Assembly (NCBI RefSeq): GCF_016411865.1
Contig: NZ_JAEKJA010000003.1
Location: 62,001 to 126,000 of the forward strand
Length of the DNA: 64,000 bases
Direction: 5' to 3'
Source of the DNA: Acuticoccus mangrovi
GTDB taxonomy: Bacteria; Pseudomonadota; Alphaproteobacteria; Rhizobiales; Amorphaceae
Under the pieces are notes generated by a model that saw only the letters and a program-made list of their open reading frames with translations, was not told where the DNA came from and did not search any database. This document shows, in pieces, positions 16,484 to 26,654 of the stretch. A program made the position numbers and the translations under genes. The stretch's first letter is position 1. Each line of letters starts with the position of its first letter.

Positions 16484-17482
16484 ATGCGCTTCCGCATCGC
16501 CGCCACCGCTCTCGCCATCGCGATGGCCGCCGCCCCCGCTCAGGCGCAGACCGTCATGAAGATGGCGAGCGCCACCATCAACGACGTGCAGCACGAGTTT
16601 CAGAAGGTCTTCAAGCGCGAGCTTGAAGCGACCGTCGGCGATGCCATCACCGTGGAGATCTACCCGGCGAGCCAGCTCGGCCCGATCCCGCAGATGGCGG
16701 AGGGTGTCGCCTTCGGCACCATCGAATCGTTCATCTCGCCGACGTCCTTCCTGACCCCGCTCGACCCGAAATTCCAGGTGTTCGACGTCCCGGGCCTGTT
16801 CGCCTCGCCGGACGAGCTCTCGGCGGTGATCCACGATCCCGACTATCGCGACCACATCGAGACGATGTTCCTCGACCGCGGGCTGCGCGTCATCGGCGCC
16901 ATCTACAACTCGCCCGTCCTCATTCTGACGCGCAAGCCGGTGGAGACGGTCGCCGACATGAAGGGGCTCAAGGTGCGCACCTTCGCCTCGCCCCTTCAGG
17001 TGCTGCCGATGGAGGCCGTCGGCGCCATCGCGACGCCGCTGCCCCTTTCGGAGGTGGTGCCGCAGCTCCAGTCCGGCGGCATCGACGGGATGCTCGCCGG
17101 CATGCCCATCCTCACGGCGTTCAAGTTCTACGACATCGCCAAGAACGTGACCGACCTCGACTTCTCGTTCATCGTCTCGATGAATGTGGTGAACGAGCAG
17201 TGGTTCCAGTCGCAGGCGCCGGAGATCCAGGAGGCGATCCGCCAGGCCGGTCGCGCCGCGGAGGCGGAGGTGTTCCCCTGGGGCGTCGAGAACGTGGCGC
17301 GCGCCAACGGCGTGTGGACCGACAATGGCGGCATGATCCACCAGCTTCCCGCCGATGAGCTGAAGGCGATGCTCGCCGAGTTCGAATCGATCGGCGCCGA
17401 GGTGGTGACCGCCGAGCCGGCCACCGCCGAGGAGTATGAGCGCCTTCAGGGCGTCCTGAAGGCGAAGCGCGAGGCGAACTAG
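16484..17482 (+). CDS. dctP: TRAP transporter substrate-binding protein DctP
   Basis: A 332-residue periplasmic protein with a signal peptide (residues 1-21, ending PAQAQT) and the DctP fold. The segment DMKGLKVRTF contains the conserved arginine that pairs with the ligand's carboxylate in characterised members. An AGGAGG ribosome site lies 8 bases before ATG 16484, stronger than those of the permease genes, as expected for the most abundant subunit. It ends the long plus-strand operon. Its TAG overlaps the stop of the opposite-strand gene at the palindrome CTAG (17479-17482). The ligand is a carboxylate but cannot be identified. Confidence 0.92.
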   Translation: MRFRIAATALAIAMAAAPAQAQTVMKMASATINDVQHEFQKVFKRELEATVGDAITVEIYPASQLGPIPQMAEGVAFGTIESFISPTSFLTPLDPKFQVFDVPGLFASPDELSAVIHDPDYRDHIETMFLDRGLRVIGAIYNSPVLILTRKPVETVADMKGLKVRTFASPLQVLPMEAVGAIATPLPLSEVVPQLQSGGIDGMLAGMPILTAFKFYDIAKNVTDLDFSFIVSMNVVNEQWFQSQAPEIQEAIRQAGRAAEAEVFPWGVENVARANGVWTDNGGMIHQLPADELKAMLAEFESIGAEVVTAEPATAEEYERLQGVLKAKREAN

Positions 17483-17913
17483 CGCACGGGAGCGCAGATG
17501 AGGCGATCGGCCATGCGGCAGATGATCAGCTCCGGCCAATCGACCGCCGCCCCCTCGCTGCGGGGCAGGTCGAGCGTGGCGCGCGTCTGCCATGCCGCGC
17601 CCGGCCGACCGCACCATACCCGCTCCACCGCCATCGCCTCGCCCCTGTCGCTCACGACCGCCACCGTGCCGTCGGGGGCGCGCAGGAGCGGCAGGGCGAG
17701 GCTCGCCCCCGGCCCCGCCGTGCCGAACGCGGCGGAGAACCAGTGGGCGATCGACGCCTCGCAGGCGATCGGCTCGGCGGTGCGGTTCTCCACCGTCACC
17801 GGCGCCGGCTCCGCCCCGACGATCGCCGCCGTCGCGGACCCCGCGGCGAGCCCGACCATCAGCCCCAAGCCCCCCACGACCCGTGCAGCCACCGACGCTG
17901 TGCGTCCAACCAT
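17479..17913 (-). CDS. Hypothetical secreted protein
   Basis: This 144-residue protein begins with a hydrophobic signal-like segment (about residues 8-32) followed by a mature part with four cysteines, near CEASIAHW, VWCGRPG, IICRM and LICAPVR. They could form two disulfides in the periplasm. The ATG at 17913 is preceded by GGAGGCAACAGGA, a good ribosome site. I do not recognise the family. It is the only minus-strand gene between two transport operons, converges on dctP with overlapping stop codons, and is divergent from the BMP gene, 63 bases away. Confidence 0.6.
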   Translation of the reverse strand: MVGRTASVAARVVGGLGLMVGLAAGSATAAIVGAEPAPVTVENRTAEPIACEASIAHWFSAAFGTAGPGASLALPLLRAPDGTVAVVSDRGEAMAVERVWCGRPGAAWQTRATLDLPRSEGAAVDWPELIICRMADRLICAPVR

Positions 17914-17976
17914 TCCTGTTGCCTCCACGGTGCAGGTGTTTACCGGGCCGTCGGCCCCAAACGGAGGGAGAGTTCG

Positions 17977-19011
17977 ATGAGTGTGAGACGTTATACCATC
18001 CCAGCGGTGGCCGCGGCCCTTCTCGTGGGCCTCTCCACCGCCTCGGCGCAGACGAAGGTGGAGAGCATCGCCATCCTGGTGCCCGAGCAGGGCACCGACT
18101 ACGGCTGGAACCAGCAGGGCGTCGATTCGGCCCGGGCGGCCGCCGAAGCGGCCGGCGTGGAGCTGATCCCCGCCGAGGGCCTCGGCTACGGCGACATCCG
18201 TCCCACCCTGCGCGAGCTCGCCGCCGACGGCGTGGGGCTGATGATCGCCCACGCCTCCGGCTACAACACCGCCGCCCCCGAGATCGCCGAGGAGACGGGC
18301 GTTCCCGTCGCCATCGTCGACAGCCCCGACAAGCTGAAGCCCGGCCTCGTCGCCGACTACACCCTGTCGGGCCACGAGGGCGCCTATCTCGCCGGCCGCC
18401 TCGCCGCCAAGACCACCGACACCGGCACCGTGGGCATCGTGGTGTCGGGTGAGCCGCCCTCGTGGAACTCCCACTCCGCCGCCTTCGCCGACGGCGTGAA
18501 GGCCGAGGACGACAGCGTGAAGGTGCTCTACGCCGTGATCGGCCCCGCCGCCTATTCCGACGCCGCCGGGGGCAAGCGGGTGACGGAAAGCGTGATCGCC
18601 GCCGGCGCCGACGTGATCTTCGGCCAGGGCAACGGGTCGAGCTTCGGCATGATCCAGGCCGTGGAGACCACCCCCGCCACCGATGGCTCGGACGTGATGT
18701 TCATCGACGTCATCGGCGACAAGAGCGAGCTCGACACCGGCCACCTCCTCTCCTCGGTGATGTGGGACATGACACCCGTCTACACCGCCATGATCGAGGA
18801 CCTCGAGGACGGCACCTTCGGCACCAAGAGCTACGCGATCTCCATCGCCGACGATTCGGTGAAGCTCCTCAAGACGCCGCAGATCCCCGACGCGACGTGG
18901 GACGAGCTGATGGCGCTCCGCCAGGACATCATCGACGGCAAGATCACCGTGGAGCCGGTGTTCGACGCCCAGGCGGTGCGGGCGAAGATGGCGAACGTCT
19001 CCGCCGACTGA
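17977..19011 (+). CDS. BMP-family ABC transporter substrate-binding protein
   Basis: This 344-residue product has a signal peptide (residues 1-24, ending ASAQT) and the basic membrane protein/PnrA fold: IAILVPEQGTDYGWNQQG near the start, then PVAIVDSPD, GHEGAYLAGRLAAKTT and GADVIFGQGNGSS. There is no lipobox, so it should be soluble in the periplasm. Known BMP family members bind nucleosides. This one heads an ABC operon that runs straight into three vitamin B6 degradation genes, so a pyridoxine-type ligand is a reasonable prediction. GGAGGGAG lies just before the ATG. A hairpin and tandem repeats separate it from the ATPase gene. Confidence 0.9.
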   Translation: MSVRRYTIPAVAAALLVGLSTASAQTKVESIAILVPEQGTDYGWNQQGVDSARAAAEAAGVELIPAEGLGYGDIRPTLRELAADGVGLMIAHASGYNTAAPEIAEETGVPVAIVDSPDKLKPGLVADYTLSGHEGAYLAGRLAAKTTDTGTVGIVVSGEPPSWNSHSAAFADGVKAEDDSVKVLYAVIGPAAYSDAAGGKRVTESVIAAGADVIFGQGNGSSFGMIQAVETTPATDGSDVMFIDVIGDKSELDTGHLLSSVMWDMTPVYTAMIEDLEDGTFGTKSYAISIADDSVKLLKTPQIPDATWDELMALRQDIIDGKITVEPVFDAQAVRAKMANVSAD

Positions 19012-19021
19012 CGATGGTTGA

Positions 19022-19050
19022 GGGGGCGACGTCCGACCGGCGCCGCCCCC
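19022..19050 (+). terminator. Intercistronic GC hairpin after binding-protein gene
   Basis: GGGGGCG at 19022-19028 pairs with CGCCCCC at 19044-19050, followed by CTTTC but no long T run. Hairpins between a binding-protein gene and its ABC partners often act as partial terminators or RNA stabilisers, giving more binding protein than transporter. Full termination is unlikely because the rest of the operon follows. Confidence 0.4.
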
Positions 19051-19054
19051 CTTT

Positions 19055-19118
19055 CGTGATCTGAGACACCCGTGATCTGAGACACCCGTGATCTGAGACA
19101 CCCGTGATCTGAGACACC
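19055..19118. repeat. Four perfect 16-bp tandem repeats
   Basis: The unit CGTGATCTGAGACACC occurs four times head to tail without a mismatch (19055, 19071, 19087, 19103), between the BMP gene and the ATPase gene. The unit is not self-complementary and its composition is lower in GC than the flanks. It ends 19 bases before the ATPase start codon, inside the operon. The copies look recent, so number variation by slippage is likely. Whether it has a regulatory role is unknown. Confidence 0.95.
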
Positions 19119-19137
19119 GGCGAGCCGACGAGCGAGC

Positions 19138-20670
19138 ATGACAGAGCCGATCCTATCCGTCCGCGGCCTCACCAAGCGCTATCCGGGCGTCGTCGCCAAC
19201 GACGGCGTCGACCTCGCCCTCATGGGTGGCGAGGTGCACGTGCTTCTCGGGGAGAACGGCGCCGGCAAGTCCACGCTGATCGCGATGCTGACGGGACTGC
19301 AGCAGCCCGACGCCGGCGACATCCTCGTCGACGGGACGCCGCGCGTGATCGCCTCCCCGCGCGAGGCGCTGCGGCTCGGCATCGCCTGCGTCTATCAGAC
19401 GATCATGCTCTCCCCCACGCTGACGGTGGCGGAGAATCTCGCCCTCGGCGAGCCCTGGTGGTCGCGGCCCGACCGGGCGAAGATCGCCGCCGAGCTCGCC
19501 GCGATGCGCGAAGACCTCGACATCGCCGTCGATCCGGACGCGCTCGCCGGCGACCTCTCCCTCGGCCAGCAGCAGCAGGTGGAGATCGCCCGCGCCCTGA
19601 TGCGCGGCGGCCGCGTCCTGATCCTCGACGAGGCGACCTCGATGCTGACGCCCGCCGGGGCGGACGAACTCGGAGCCCTGATCCGCCGCCTCGCCGCGCG
19701 CGGGCTCGCCATCGTGTTCATCTCCCACAAGCTCAACGAGGCGCTCGCCTTCGGCGACCGCGTGTCGGTGCTGCGCCTCGGCCGCAAGGTGGGCGAGCTG
19801 ACGCCCGACCACATCGCCGCCCAGCCCAAGGAGGCGACGATGGCCGAGATCGTCGGGCTGATGTTCGGCCGCGATCGGGCCGAGGCGATGGCGCGCACCC
19901 CGCGCCCGGCCTCCGCCGAACCTCCGATCCTGCAGGCGACGGGCCTGTCACTTCAGGTGCCCGGCGGCGTCGGCCTCAAGGACGTGTCCCTCGAGGTGGC
20001 GCCCGGCGAGGTGCTCGGGATCGCCGGGATCGACGGCAACGGCCAGCGCGAGCTCGCCGAGGTGCTCGCCGGCCAGCGCGTCGCGGCGGGCTCGATCCGC
20101 CTCGCCGGCGAGGCGATCGACGGCCTCGGCGTCGGCGCCCGCCGCCGCAAGGGGCTGCGCTACCTCACCGACGACCGCCACCACGAGGGCACCGTCGGCC
20201 CGTTCGCGGTGGCGGAGAATTTCGTGACCAAGGACGTCGGCGCCTCCCCCTTCTGGTCGGCCGCCGGCCTCGTCGACAAAAGCGCGATCGGCGCCCACGC
20301 CGCGCGGATGGTCGCCGACTTCGACGTGCGCACCCCGTCCGTCGCCACCCCCATCGGCCGCCTGTCGGGCGGCAACATGCAAAAGGTGATCCTCGCCCGC
20401 GAGCTGACCGGGGAGGCGAAGGTCGTCATCTACGCCAAGCCCACCTACGGGCTCGACGTCGCCAACACCGAGGCGACGCGCGCGCGCATTCTCGCCGCCG
20501 CCGAAGCCGGGGTCGCGACCGTCCTCATCTCCACCGATCTCGACGAGATCCTCGCCCTGTCGGACCGCATCGCGGTGATGTCGGCGGGCCGCATCGTCGG
20601 CACCGTGCCGAACGGACCCGACGCGCGCGCCGCCGTCGCCGACCTCATGGTGGGACGGGTGGCGGCATGA
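19138..20670 (+). CDS. ABC transporter ATP-binding protein, double-cassette nucleoside/sugar type
   Basis: The 510-residue protein contains two nucleotide-binding domains. The first (about 1-240) is canonical: GENGAGKST Walker A, LSLGQQQQVEIARAL signature, ILDEATSML Walker B. The second (about 260-505) has a degenerate Walker A (GIDGNGQREL) and signature LSGGNMQKVILAREL. Its Walker B region reads VVIYAKPTYGLDV, without the usual acidic pair. One inactive site is normal for this subfamily, which pairs with BMP-type binding proteins. Its last bases overlap the next gene (ATGA). It powers import by the two permeases that follow. Confidence 0.93.
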   Translation: MTEPILSVRGLTKRYPGVVANDGVDLALMGGEVHVLLGENGAGKSTLIAMLTGLQQPDAGDILVDGTPRVIASPREALRLGIACVYQTIMLSPTLTVAENLALGEPWWSRPDRAKIAAELAAMREDLDIAVDPDALAGDLSLGQQQQVEIARALMRGGRVLILDEATSMLTPAGADELGALIRRLAARGLAIVFISHKLNEALAFGDRVSVLRLGRKVGELTPDHIAAQPKEATMAEIVGLMFGRDRAEAMARTPRPASAEPPILQATGLSLQVPGGVGLKDVSLEVAPGEVLGIAGIDGNGQRELAEVLAGQRVAAGSIRLAGEAIDGLGVGARRRKGLRYLTDDRHHEGTVGPFAVAENFVTKDVGASPFWSAAGLVDKSAIGAHAARMVADFDVRTPSVATPIGRLSGGNMQKVILARELTGEAKVVIYAKPTYGLDVANTEATRARILAAAEAGVATVLISTDLDEILALSDRIAVMSAGRIVGTVPNGPDARAAVADLMVGRVAA

Positions 20671-21740
20671 GCGCGACCGATCAGACGCTCGACACGCCGC
20701 GCTCCCGCCCCCCCTTCGGGCTGACGCGGCTCGTCCTCACCACCCTCGCCCCGATCGTGGCGGCTCTCCTCCTTTCAGCGCTGGTGCTCGCCCTCCTCAG
20801 CGTCGACCCCGTCGCCTACTACGCCTACGTGCTGCGCCGCGGCCTCACGTCGTGGCTCGGGCTTCAGGCGACGCTGACGCGCATGGCCCCGCTCCTCTGC
20901 CTCGCGGCGAGCCTCATCATGGCGTTCCGCGCCGGCCTCTGGAACCTCGGCATCGACGGGCAATTCCTGCTCGGCGCCGTGCTGGTGGGGGCGACGGCGC
21001 AGCCCCTGTCCACCGTTCTGCCCCAGGCGGCGATGCTGCCCTTGTGCATCCTCGTCGCCGCCGCCGCTGGGGCGCTGTGGGCGCTCGTTCCCGCGCTCCT
21101 CAAGGCCTACGAGGGCGTCAACGAGATCATCACCACCTTGATGATGACCTTCCTCGGCATCTCGCTCGCCAACGTCCTCGTCAAGCTGCTCTTCCTCGAC
21201 CCCGCCACCACGGTGCCGCAGACCCGCACCCTCCCCGTCGCCGACCGCTTGCCGACGCTGCCGGAGAGCACGATCTCCTCCGGCCTCCTCATCGGCGTCG
21301 TCGCCGTCCTCGCCGTGCACTTCGTCATGACGCGGACGGCCTTCGGCATGCGCCTCAGGATCGTCGGCACCAATCCGCGGGCGGCGGTGCACGCGGGACT
21401 GTCGGTGCCCGCCCTCACCATCGCGGTGTTCTGCCTCTCCGGCGCGCTCGCCGGCATCGCCGGCGCGGTGGAGGTGCTGGGCGTCCAGGGCAACGTGCGG
21501 GCCGACTGGAACCCCGCCTACGGCCTCGCGGTGATCCCGCTCGTCTTCCTCGCCCGGTTCAACGGGGTGGCGGCGATCGTCTTCGTGTTCGCCTTCTCGA
21601 TCCTCTCGATCGGCGGGGAGAGCGCGGCGCGGCGGCTCGGGGTGCCGCACTTCTTCACGCTGGTGGTGGTGTCGATCCTTCTCATCGCCCTGGCGCTCGC
21701 CGAATATGTCGACCACCGCCGGCGTCAACGGACGACCTGA
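20667..21740 (+). CDS. ABC transporter permease (BMP-type system, first subunit)
   Basis: A 357-residue membrane protein with eight to ten helices of the branched-chain amino acid/ribose permease fold. The motif MAFRAGLWNLGIDGQFLLGA near residue 85 and FGMRLRIVGTNPRAAVHAGLS near 230 are typical of the YufP/NupP-like permeases that act with BMP binding proteins. It overlaps the ATPase stop by four bases and shares one base with the next permease start (TGATG), so the three are probably translated together. Confidence 0.92.
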   Translation: MSATDQTLDTPRSRPPFGLTRLVLTTLAPIVAALLLSALVLALLSVDPVAYYAYVLRRGLTSWLGLQATLTRMAPLLCLAASLIMAFRAGLWNLGIDGQFLLGAVLVGATAQPLSTVLPQAAMLPLCILVAAAAGALWALVPALLKAYEGVNEIITTLMMTFLGISLANVLVKLLFLDPATTVPQTRTLPVADRLPTLPESTISSGLLIGVVAVLAVHFVMTRTAFGMRLRIVGTNPRAAVHAGLSVPALTIAVFCLSGALAGIAGAVEVLGVQGNVRADWNPAYGLAVIPLVFLARFNGVAAIVFVFAFSILSIGGESAARRLGVPHFFTLVVVSILLIALALAEYVDHRRRQRTT

Positions 21741-22675
21741 TGGAACAGCTTCTCACCGTCGCCTTCCTCACCTCCCTCCTCGCCGGCGCGGTCACGGCGG
21801 GGGTGCCGCTGCTCCTCGCCGGGCTCGGCGAGCAGGTGTCGGAGAAGGCGGGCGTCCTCAATATCGGCATCGAGGGCATGATGCTGGTGGGCGCCTACAC
21901 GGGGTTCGTCGCGGCCTGGTCCACCGGCTCCTTCTGGCTCGGCTTCGCCGCGGGGGCGGCGGGCGGCATGGCGGTCGCGCTGTTGATGGCGCTCCTGTGC
22001 GTGCGCCTCGGTCTCAACCAGATCGTCGTGGGCATCGCCCTCACCCTCGGAGCGGAAGGGATCACCGCCCTCCTCCATCACGTGCAGTTCTCGCGCACCT
22101 ATCCGCGCCTGCCGGGGGTGGAGACGCTGCCGATCCCCTTCCTCTCCGAGATCCCGGTTCTCGGCCGCGCCCTCTTCGACCGGCACCCCTTCGTCTATCT
22201 CGCGGTGCTGATGGTGCCGCTGCTCGTCTTCGTCTTCCGCCGCACCGGGCTCGGCCTCCACCTCCAGGCGGCCGGCGACAAGCCCGCGGCGCTCGACGCG
22301 GCCGGCGTCTCGGTGGTGACGACGCGCACCGCCGCCGTGCTCTTCACCGGCGCGATGGCCGGCATGGGCGGCACCTACATGGCCAATATCGGCGCCGGCC
22401 TGTTCATTCCCTTCATGACCGGCGGGGCCGGCTTCATCGGCATCGTTCTTGCCATGCTGGCGCGGGGGCGGCCGGGGTGGGTGCTCTTCGGCGCTCTCCT
22501 CTTCGGCGCGTCGATGGCGCTCACCACCGCGCTCCAGGTGGGCGGCGTGAACATTCCCACCGACGTGATCCAGATGGTTCCCTTCGCGGCCGTGATGGCC
22601 GTGCTCGTCATCTTCGGGCGCCGGGCGAAGCTGCCCGCCGCGCTCGGCCTGCCGTACGTCCGCGGCGAACGTTAG
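21740..22675 (+). CDS. ABC transporter permease (BMP-type system, second subunit)
   Basis: This 311-residue membrane protein is the partner permease. It carries the matching motif EKAGVLNIGIEGMMLVGAY near residue 35 and GLHLQAAGDKPAALDAAGVSV near 175, and about eight helices. With the preceding three genes it completes a binding protein, ATPase and permease heterodimer. Its stop lies 30 bases before the lactonase start codon with no terminator between, so transport and degradation genes are probably on one transcript. Confidence 0.92.
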   Translation: MEQLLTVAFLTSLLAGAVTAGVPLLLAGLGEQVSEKAGVLNIGIEGMMLVGAYTGFVAAWSTGSFWLGFAAGAAGGMAVALLMALLCVRLGLNQIVVGIALTLGAEGITALLHHVQFSRTYPRLPGVETLPIPFLSEIPVLGRALFDRHPFVYLAVLMVPLLVFVFRRTGLGLHLQAAGDKPAALDAAGVSVVTTRTAAVLFTGAMAGMGGTYMANIGAGLFIPFMTGGAGFIGIVLAMLARGRPGWVLFGALLFGASMALTTALQVGGVNIPTDVIQMVPFAAVMAVLVIFGRRAKLPAALGLPYVRGER

Positions 22676-25439
<2,764 letters not shown>

Positions 25440-25444
25440 CGCGC

Positions 25445-25467
25445 GATTCGGTTGCGAATCATCTTTT
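25445..25467 (+). terminator. Weak terminator after the vitamin B6 operon
   Basis: GATTCG at 25445-25450 and CGAATC at 25455-25460 form a short six-base stem with a GTTG loop, followed by ATCTTTT. The stem is short, but the position just after the operon's last stop and the abrupt change to AT-rich sequence support a terminator. Confidence 0.4.
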
Positions 25468-25490
25468 AATACATCTTAGGTTGTGAAATA

Positions 25491-25520
25491 GTCGGACCCT
25501 CAACAAAGGGGGGGTCCGAC
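25491..25520 (+). promoter_or_regulatory. Perfect 9-bp inverted repeat abutting the fcl start codon
   Basis: GTCGGACCC (25491-25499) pairs exactly with GGGTCCGAC (25512-25520), and the start codon follows immediately. The AAAGGGG ribosome-binding sequence lies in the loop. In RNA this hairpin could control ribosome access. In DNA it could be an operator. Which applies cannot be told from sequence. Confidence 0.5.
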
Positions 25521-26477
25521 ATGACGAAAACATATTGTCTGAGGGGTAAGCGCGTGTTCGTGGCCGGCCATCGCGGCATGGTCGGCAGCGCGCTGGTGCG
25601 GCGCCTGGAGCTCGAGGATGACGTGACGATCCTCGCCGCGCCGCGCAACGAGCTCGACTTGCGCGACCGGATCCGGGTGCGCGGCTGGATCGAGGCGCAT
25701 CGGCCGGACTGCGTGTTCCTGGCGGCGGGCCGTGTCGGCGGCATCCTCGCCAACGACACCCGGCCGACGGAATTCCTGTTCGACAATCTGGAGCTCGAGC
25801 TCGCCGTGATCCTCGGCGCCTTCGAGGCGGGGGTGAGCCGGCTCGTGTTCCTCGGCTCCTCCTGCATCTATCCCCGCGGGGCGATGCAGCCGATCACCGA
25901 GTCGGCGCTGATGACGGGGGCGCTGGAGCCGACCAACGAGTGGTACGCCGTCGCCAAGATCGCCGGCATCAAGATGGTGCAGGCGCTGATGAAGGAGCAC
26001 GGCGCCCGCTACATCTCGGTGATGCCCACCAACCTCTACGGCCCCGGCGACAACTTCGACCTCCTGTCGAGCCACGTCATCCCGGCGCTGATGCGCAAGG
26101 CGCACGACGCGCGCATCTGCGGCGCCAACCACATGAGCGTGTGGGGCAGCGGCACGCCGCGCCGCGAGTTCCTCCATGTCGACGACTGCGCCGACGCCAT
26201 CGTCCACTTGGCCCAGCATCACGACGGATACGAGCACGTGAACATCGGCACCGGGCAGGACATCTCGATCCGCGACGTGGCGGAGCTCGTCGCCGACACG
26301 GTGGGCTTCAACGGCGAGCTGCGCTTCGACCATACGAAGCCCGACGGGATGCCCCGCAAGCGGCTCGACGTCTCGCAGCTCGACGCGCTCGGCTGGCAGC
26401 CGCGGATCGGTCTGCGCGACGGGCTCTCCGCCACCTACAGGTGGTTTCTCGACCACCACATGGCGATGGCCGCCTAG
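25521..26477 (+). CDS. fcl: GDP-L-fucose synthase
   Basis: This 318-residue NADPH-dependent epimerase/reductase should convert GDP-4-keto-6-deoxy-mannose to GDP-L-fucose for surface polysaccharide. It has the Rossmann start VFVAGHRGMVGSALVRRL, the family's FLGSSCIYPR, and catalytic Tyr142-x3-Lys146 (NEWYAVAKIAG). NLYGPGDNF and GSGTPRREFLHVDD follow. It is full length. Unusually, no GDP-mannose dehydratase (gmd) lies next to it, and it is unrelated to both neighbours, so it looks like an isolated gene with its own control, perhaps through the hairpin at its start. Confidence 0.92.
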   Translation: MTKTYCLRGKRVFVAGHRGMVGSALVRRLELEDDVTILAAPRNELDLRDRIRVRGWIEAHRPDCVFLAAGRVGGILANDTRPTEFLFDNLELELAVILGAFEAGVSRLVFLGSSCIYPRGAMQPITESALMTGALEPTNEWYAVAKIAGIKMVQALMKEHGARYISVMPTNLYGPGDNFDLLSSHVIPALMRKAHDARICGANHMSVWGSGTPRREFLHVDDCADAIVHLAQHHDGYEHVNIGTGQDISIRDVAELVADTVGFNGELRFDHTKPDGMPRKRLDVSQLDALGWQPRIGLRDGLSATYRWFLDHHMAMAA

Positions 26478-26483
26478 GATTTC

Positions 26484-26500
26484 CGGGGCTACAAGCCCCG
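26484..26500 (+). terminator. Short GC hairpin after fcl
   Basis: CGGGGCT-ACA-AGCCCCG forms a perfect seven-base stem just after the fcl stop. There is no T run downstream, so it is a doubtful intrinsic terminator and may mainly protect the 3' end of the RNA. Confidence 0.3.
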
Positions 26501-26654
26501 CGCCAGCTTCGGTTGGATAAAAGCGCGCAATTCAGCCATCGTCGTTGCGAAGGGTCCGGTTCGGGTCCCCCGGGCCCGTGCCCGCGGCAGACCGGGTCGA
26601 ACCCGAAAGACACCGATCCGCGTTCACACCGCGTTGGAAGGAAGAGGTGGCGCC

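Noticed and set aside
19055-19118. Possible small CRISPR array
   Set aside because: The 16-base units are directly adjacent with no spacers, and no cas genes are nearby.
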